From assembly GCA_022702545.1 (NCBI GenBank), contig JAHRBC010000002.1, positions 7,068,001-7,132,000 on the forward strand: a DNA stretch of 64,000 nt, read 5' to 3'. Numbering within the stretch: position 1 is the first letter of the stretch; each line of letters begins with the position of its first letter. Origin of the DNA: Phycomyces nitens (Eukaryota > Mucoromycota > Mucoromycetes > Mucorales > Phycomycetaceae). Under the pieces are notes generated by a model that saw nothing but the letters and a program-made list of their open reading frames with translations, searched no databases and was not told the DNA's origin. Position numbers and translations under genes: made by a program. Shown here one piece after another: positions 57,141-64,000 of this stretch.

Positions 57141-58930
57141 ATAGCATCAAGATTACCACCTAATATTCTCTCGTATATTGGAACATTTATTAAAAAAGAA
57201 GATCGACTTGCCTGTACACTCGTCTGCAAACATTGGACAGAACCATTTCTAGACGCCTATTGGGGAAGATTGAGTATTTGCAGGTTCTATATGGATATCA
57301 CCACATTTATTTCCAACAAATCATTTCTGATTAATTCCCACCGTGTATGGGCAGTAGAATTTACAGTCGAAAAGTTGAATGACTATGGATATTTTACGAA
57401 ATATCAGCAATTTCTCCAAGGGATAAGATATCTTCAATTCCATGATAAAATTATCAGATATATCCACTCTTTTAAAGACATTTGATTGGATTCTTTGGCA
57501 GTCGTTGACCCATCTGGACATATTTGTGAACTCTGGATGGGAATCAGTATCCTTGCAGAATCTATTCATGAAGTTGTCGGTATTGCCTTGTCTTGTTCGT
57601 CTTAGACTTCAATATATATCTAGTATATCCAGAAGATCTATCTTTTCATGGAATGAGTTTGAATCTCTGCATCACCATTTGCCACGATTGGAGTATCTAG
57701 AACACGGGTTCGTTTTCAAGCCAATAACAAGAGACGAGATTGAAAGTACCAAAAAAGTCAAGCCAGCACAAACCATGAAATCAATGATTTATTGATCAAG
57801 TTGACATTCATTGGTTATTCTACTTTGCATTAAAGTACCCAAATCTACAACATTTCAGTATTAAAGGATATTCTTCTCGACTCAATCATAATCCAATTGC
57901 TTATACCAAGCAACAATACCGATCAGACTTTCAATTGTTCTCAACACTCGATCAGTTCTTTCCTTGCTTAAAAATGGCAAGAACAACGCTTGACGATAAG
58001 TATAAATATTCATGGTTTATATTCTTTGAAACTCTCAAACACTTTGGCACAAAGATCGAACACGTTGATCTACGTTATAATGATGTTGTGAAACAGGATG
58101 ATCTAGACAGATGTATACACCCTATTTCCGAATCATTAAAGGTTTTGATAATTAAATATTGGGGTACATATGCAGTAATGCCTTTTGTTGTTTGCCCAAG
58201 ACTAGTCACATTATGCCTACATGGATTCTATGATTCCCGAATTGACGCAGATACAATCTTGGAGTACTTCCCAGCCTTGCGCTCATTATATGTCAACAAT
58301 ACCAAGTTTTCTCTCTCAACCAATCTGCATACATACACTCCACATCCTTTACAGAAACTGAAAATAGAATATTCAGTGATCGACAATGACGCCCTTCATT
58401 ATCTATCCATCCGTTGCAACCAACTAAAACATGTGAAGTTCATTTATTCTGACCCTATAGTAGAGAATGACAGAGATTACGATGAACCTGGACAAGTGAT
58501 TGTCGACATGTCAATGTCAAATTTGGATACATTTATATTTGCCTTTACGGATGGATTGTTACAAAAGCTCGAAGTCTTTCCCAGACACTACATTATTGAA
58601 CAGATGGACAACGACAACAATGGATTGCAAACAACTCAACAGTCACCTCGAATAAACTGGTATCATGTGTACAGTGACAGAACAAACAGAAAAGAAAAGA
58701 TTTTGGAATGGGAGCTTGGAAGACGTGATATTGAATTTTGTCAAAGATATCTGGCAGACTTTGCTCGCAGGCAGAAGCGTGGAAAAGAGCAAGAAGACAT
58801 TAAAAAAGGTAGACTTGGTTATACACAAAAAAGATTCTGGAAAAAAGATCTGCAACACGGTGTTTTGGTATTTCGGTTTAAATCGGTCAAGAACCATTTT
58901 TTTCATATTATAAACGATTTAGAAGATTAG
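57141..58930 (+). pseudogene. F-box protein gene, start codon lost and two frameshifts
   Basis: Homologous over its whole length to 14852-16642. The codon aligned with the ATG of its relatives is ATA (57141-57143), with the leader CTTTATCACA intact. A frameshift follows at about 57442-57455 (after QFHDK, the expected reading moves to SDISTLLKTF). Another lies at about 57785 (after PAQTM, a stop TGA at 57793-57795 in the old frame). From there the frame is open to 58930 and keeps the C-terminal block (WYHVYSDRTNRKEKILEWEL, RDIEFCQRYLADFARRQ, KRFWKKDLQHG). Three lesions make it a recent pseudogene; the C-terminal 330 residues could be translated only from an internal start. It is enclosed by two inverted Tc1-like elements together with a LINE piece. 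Confidence 0.85.
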
Positions 58931-58977
58931 GAAATAAAAAAGTGAGATTTAATCAAGTATATTTTTTGTATTGATAT

Positions 58978-60122
58978 TCCAGATTTCGATGGCTGTTCTA
59001 TATTTTTGTATTGTTTATTAAATATAGCGTTATAAAGGTTGGGATGTTAGAGAATGTTTAGGGGCAAGTCAGTTTCAAGTCTTTTGATATATATGGTGTC
59101 TAGATCTGCTATTCGATTAGGGGACAAATGCGATATCATCAAAAACAAATTGAAAATGGGCGCATTATATAGCACTTTGTATGCATCCAACAATCATATG
59201 GGTATTCATGGTAGAGTTGGTTACAGTGACTATATGTGTGGGTATGGTTGAAACAAGTCGCAAAGGCCAGAGAGTCGGGTACAGTAAGAAACCGAGAACA
59301 TATTTGGCTCCAAATCCTTTCTTTGAGAGGTCAGGTCCAAGAGAAGTGTTGATGATCCTCTAAAGTCTCACACAAAGCACAGTTCTGATTGCTAATCCCC
59401 CAAATATTTTGTTCTAACAGTCATTTTCTAAAAGCTACTTTGCCGTGCATGAGTCTCCACCAGATGGTGTATGCCTTCTGTAGTCGAAAAGGTTTTCCAC
59501 TGTGCTGGTGCTGCCCGTGAAAAGTGGGGTGGTTTGTTTGTGAGACTAGACATAATGAAGTTTTGTATAGTTTTTGGCGTAAAGAGACGCAGATGTGGAA
59601 TTTCTGGCATCATTGAGGTAATAAATCTTCCAAAGTGTCGGGAGGGCGAATGGAAGAAGGAAGCCATAATAGATCCAGGCGAGAGAACCAGAGACGCTGT
59701 GAGAGCGATGAAGAATGGCAAGTGATGGACAGATTTATTGTCTAATAGGTCAAATGGGTTATGGATTATTGGTCTGACTCTGAGGAGCTCCTCCAGGCGA
59801 TGACGGTAAAGACAGTCTATTGTAGGGCCATATTAATATGCATATGTGACTCTCGGCTGTCGATATACCATTGTTTTCCATATTGGATCTTCAACATTGA
59901 GAGTTGTATTGATTAGAATTTCGAGTGCAGTAATGGCTGAAAGTGTCGAGTATTAAAGATTTACGATAATTAGTTTCATGGCACGAATTAGTGCAGGGAA
60001 GGTGCTAAAGTGAGTTAGTTGTGGCAATCGAATCCCTAAAAAAAACAACAGTAGGGATGCATCGGTGGTATCGCAGCTCTGACAAAGAAAACATAGGAGG
60101 TATACATCAAAGGGAAAAGAAA
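58978..60122 (-). mobile_element. LINE retrotransposon 3' fragment, copy B
   Basis: Minus-strand counterpart of 5130-6496. It reads PFFIALTASLVLSPGSIMAS, then WWRLMHGKVAFRK and CALCETLEDHQHFSW, a zinc-knuckle-like C-x2-C...H pattern at the end of LINE polyproteins. It carries the ~400 bases that copy A has lost. Stops show it is dead. Its 5' end coincides exactly with the TA target of the Tc1-like element at 60125. Confidence 0.65.
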
Positions 60123-60124
60123 TA

Positions 60125-61451
60125 CATGGCGGAAAACGAATTAATTCATGATTTAAATGTCTGATTTTACCCTTAATCCATCTTCTATATTTTGTTTTTT
60201 CTTGTTCTCTTTATTCTTATAAACATGACACCTTCAAACTCAAGACATAAAGAGGAGAGCCCTTGCAGACAATATATTTGCCATTTATCTGATGAAAAGT
60301 TGATTATGATTGGAATGCACAAGGCAGGATTGTCTGTTGCAGAAGTTTCTCGACGCGAGAATATCCAGGAAGCAACTATTTATAAAATAATAAAAAGATA
60401 CTATAAGACAAAGTCTGTTGAAGATCAGCCTCGCTCAGAAAGACACAAGCTTCTCAATGCGAGATACAAACCGCATTTGGAAAGGATCGTGAGAAGTGAT
60501 CGCCGTCAGACATTAGAGGAGATTACTCGTGAGATGGAGGAGGTTATTGACATGCCCATCTCAAAAGTCACCATTAGCAAGACCTTGTGTAGTATTGACT
60601 ACAATTGCTGCAGTACGTTGGCCAAGCCTTACATGACTCAAACAGACATGGCTGTACGTTGAAAGTGGGCTCAAGCAAGAATGGAGTGGAATGAGGAATG
60701 GAAAACCGTAATTTGGAGTCCTGAGTCTCGGTTTTCCCCTCTTCAAGAGAAATGGAAAGACGCATGTGTGGAGAAAACCAGATGAGAAGTATCGTCCTGA
60801 CTGCCTCCAACCAAAGATCCAAGGAGATGGAGGATAGATTATGGTGTGGGACCTCTTGTTATACTTGAGGGCAACATGAATGCAAAAAAAAAGTATACGC
60901 TGAGGTCCTACAAGAGCACTTTAATCCCTACTTTGACATGCTGCCATGTAAGGACAAGGCTGGGTACCGTTTTCAAAAAGACAACGCTACTTCCCACAAG
61001 GCAGCCATGTCAAAAAAATGCAAAGAAGATCTTGGGATCAATGTTCTTGAGTAGCCATCAAAGAGTCCATACTTGAGCCCCATTGCGAATATCTGGAGCC
61101 ATCTCGACAACCTTGTGCGCTCAAGAGAACCTCAGCCGAGAACACTGTCAGAGTTGGAGGAGGCTCTGAAAGAGGAGTGGGAGACGATTGGTAAAAGTGT
61201 GTGCATGAAGTACTGCATGAGTATGTATAACAGGCTACTGGATATCAAAAGATACAAAGGTGGGCCTGTATCATACTAAATAAATATTCATTTATTTTAT
61301 CAGTTAAAGGTCTATTCATAAGCCTTTATTAGAGTTGCATTTCATGAGCCTGGCTTTTTTTATTTGAAGAATATAAGGATTACAAAGAGAAGTTGCTTGA
61401 AGCTGTTCACGTCGACATTTAAAAACTAGAATTACTTTATTTTTAACCCTG
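60125..61451 (+). mobile_element. Tc1/mariner-like transposon, defective copy 2
   Basis: TA at 60123-60124 and 61452-61453; 1327 bp; terminal repeats as in copy 1. The transposase N-half is open at 60192-60662, with MTPSNSRHKEESPCRQYICH as the likely start near 60225. It has the same TGA after MAVR and the same frameshifts as copy 1. The first catalytic position is Pro here (IWSPESRF) and Ala in copy 1. The second motif QKDNATSHK is intact; the third is SPYLSPIANI. It cannot make active enzyme; shared lesions show both copies descend from an already defective element. Confidence 0.88.
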
Positions 61452-61453
61452 TA

Positions 61454-62916
61454 GTATTCTCATTTGGTTAAATACGCTTGGGACAATATGTATACATTTA
61501 TTTTTCATCTTGTAAAGTATGGCTGCAACGATTCTATTGTTCAAAGTACATTTTTTTTGGCGATACTAGCAAGTGTACAATTCACTTATACATATATATA
61601 GTGAACAGTGTATATTTTAGTATCCCCCAGCCATTTTGTACAGTTGTTAATGACTGGCCTTTTAAAAGTAAAAGATCATGCGTATTTCAAGCCAGTTTTG
61701 TGCCAAGTACAGCAGTTGAAGGTTATAAATTATATAGTTCAAGAGGTACTTGCAGAGTGTATATATATATATAAATATACCACATCTATTTAATTTCTTG
61801 TAATTGATCCTGGACCTTGTTTGCTAAAATAAAAAAACGTATCTATACCTTTTGTACTTTGGAACATTCGTCCTCTATTTAAGAATATTCGCTGATTGTA
61901 CAACTTTTGCTTTTAATATATTCTAAAAGCTGTTTGCAATATATATATTTGATTCCAATAAACCATATCTGACAAATACACACTTTTTATGGGTATTATG
62001 GGTGGCTAGTCTCCACAGATACAGCCTGGAATATATTTTTCATCCTGTCAATGCTCCCTTGTTTTTGTTTTCATCTTGGCTACTTGATGTCAACCAAAAG
62101 GAACAAAATTCATGCGACGGATTTTTTTTGGACAGTTATCTGCTCTGCGATATCTTAGATTTTAAACGTAGAGAGAGAAAAAAGTACAAAAAAGTACAAA
62201 AAAGTACAAAAAAATAATAATATGTGAATCGAAATTCATTTGGTCAGCATAAAGAAAGATTCTGGAATAGACCTCTTGGTATTGTTGTACGTCGATAAAG
62301 ACCTGTTAAAGACCAGTTTGTGCGTTAAAGAATAATGTACCAACAAATTATCCAACAAAAAAAAATAGACGCAATTTGTCTGTATCTACTGAGAAACCAT
62401 ATTGCCCACAAGATACAACAATCAGTCGGTCAGTGCACTGGCAAAATCCAAATTCAAATACAAATTACAGAATTTGTTATTCTTACGGTCGCCCAACGTT
62501 CTGGGCTCTAATATTGCATCAATCTGTAATTCATTCATTGGCCAATTAGGCATAGACTCTGTATTTTAGCACTCCTTTTTGTACCATAAAGAATAAATGC
62601 AGGCTAGTTATTTGCTGCGGCAGAGCAAAAACCACGGCGATTTCGTCACTTTCTTACAAATATAGCAATCCCAAAAAGACGATGTACGAGGCCAGATTCG
62701 CCCTTTTTTTTTTACAACTATATTTCATAATATATATTTTGTTATTATTATTAATAACATTGATTGATATTGGTACTTTTTACCTTCTTTCTTTTCTTTT
62801 TTATTTTTTTTATTTAAAAAAAATAAAAATAAAAATAAAATATTAATATATTTGTAAATCTACATTTATATTACATATTTAAAAAAAGAGAAAAAAAAAT
62901 AATAATCTGCTGAAAG
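61454..62916. other. Intergenic; DED1 upstream region
   Basis: AT-rich with several short open stretches lacking features. A tandem AAAAAAGTACA array (three units) occurs near 62183-62215. An extremely A/T-rich stretch (62700-62900) directly precedes the DED1 start. Confidence 0.45.

Positions 62917-64000
<1,084 letters not shown>

Noticed and set aside
62180..62215. Tandem AAAAAAGTACA units considered as a possible CRISPR-like or origin array
   Set aside because: Only three short contiguous units without spacers; a simple microsatellite.

Overview
This window looks like nuclear DNA of a filamentous fungus, most likely Mucoromycota (Mucorales-type). The evidence is AT-rich intergenic DNA, many short spliceosomal introns (about 46-110 nt, GT-AG with a few GC-AG), TATAAA-type promoters, and a mixture of DIRS, Tc1/mariner and LINE elements around an expanded F-box family. 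No bacterial or organellar signature was seen. All calls come from reading the sequence by eye; no database search was run.

Layout. 1-22 kb is a transposon-rich F-box territory. It holds two intact F-box genes (6530-8317 and 14852-16642), a copy cut off by a DIRS element (1230-2078), a frameshifted copy (20320-21666) and an eroded C-terminal scrap (3490-3938). These lie among three DIRS fragments, a LINE 3' piece, a Tc1-like element inserted inside a DIRS recombinase gene, and three LTR-like repeats. 22-27.5 kb is gene-poor, with Tc1, DIRS reverse transcriptase and LINE remnants. 27.7-38 kb carries a family of three C2H2 zinc-finger genes: a 2.4 kb direct duplication contains two of them, and a diverged divergent paralogue lies between. 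Fold-back repeats and an internally deleted Tc1-like element lie there too.

40.6-53 kb is an ordinary gene-rich island. It contains a 30-exon FANCJ/BRIP1-type Fe-S DNA helicase (40672-46310), a convergent unidentified spliced gene (46395-47390), the small complex III subunit QCR10 (49408-49707), and a secreted GH16 Crh-type wall transglycosidase (50583-52199). 53-61.5 kb returns to F-box/transposon territory: an intact F-box gene (53233-55074), then a dead F-box copy and a LINE fragment enclosed by two near-identical Tc1-like elements in opposite orientation. The window ends inside a DED1/DDX3 DEAD-box helicase gene (62917 onward).

How the parts fit together. The F-box proteins of one subfamily share an N-terminal F-box, a long variable LRR-like middle and a conserved basic/aromatic C-terminal block. 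Their genes also share an upstream box (GTACTACGTYTGACAG) and TATA element. They would be expected to act as SCF ubiquitin-ligase adaptors, and the cluster shows birth and death of copies driven by nearby transposons. The helicase, QCR10, Crh and DED1 genes are single-copy housekeeping or cell-wall functions with no evident link to the F-box cluster.
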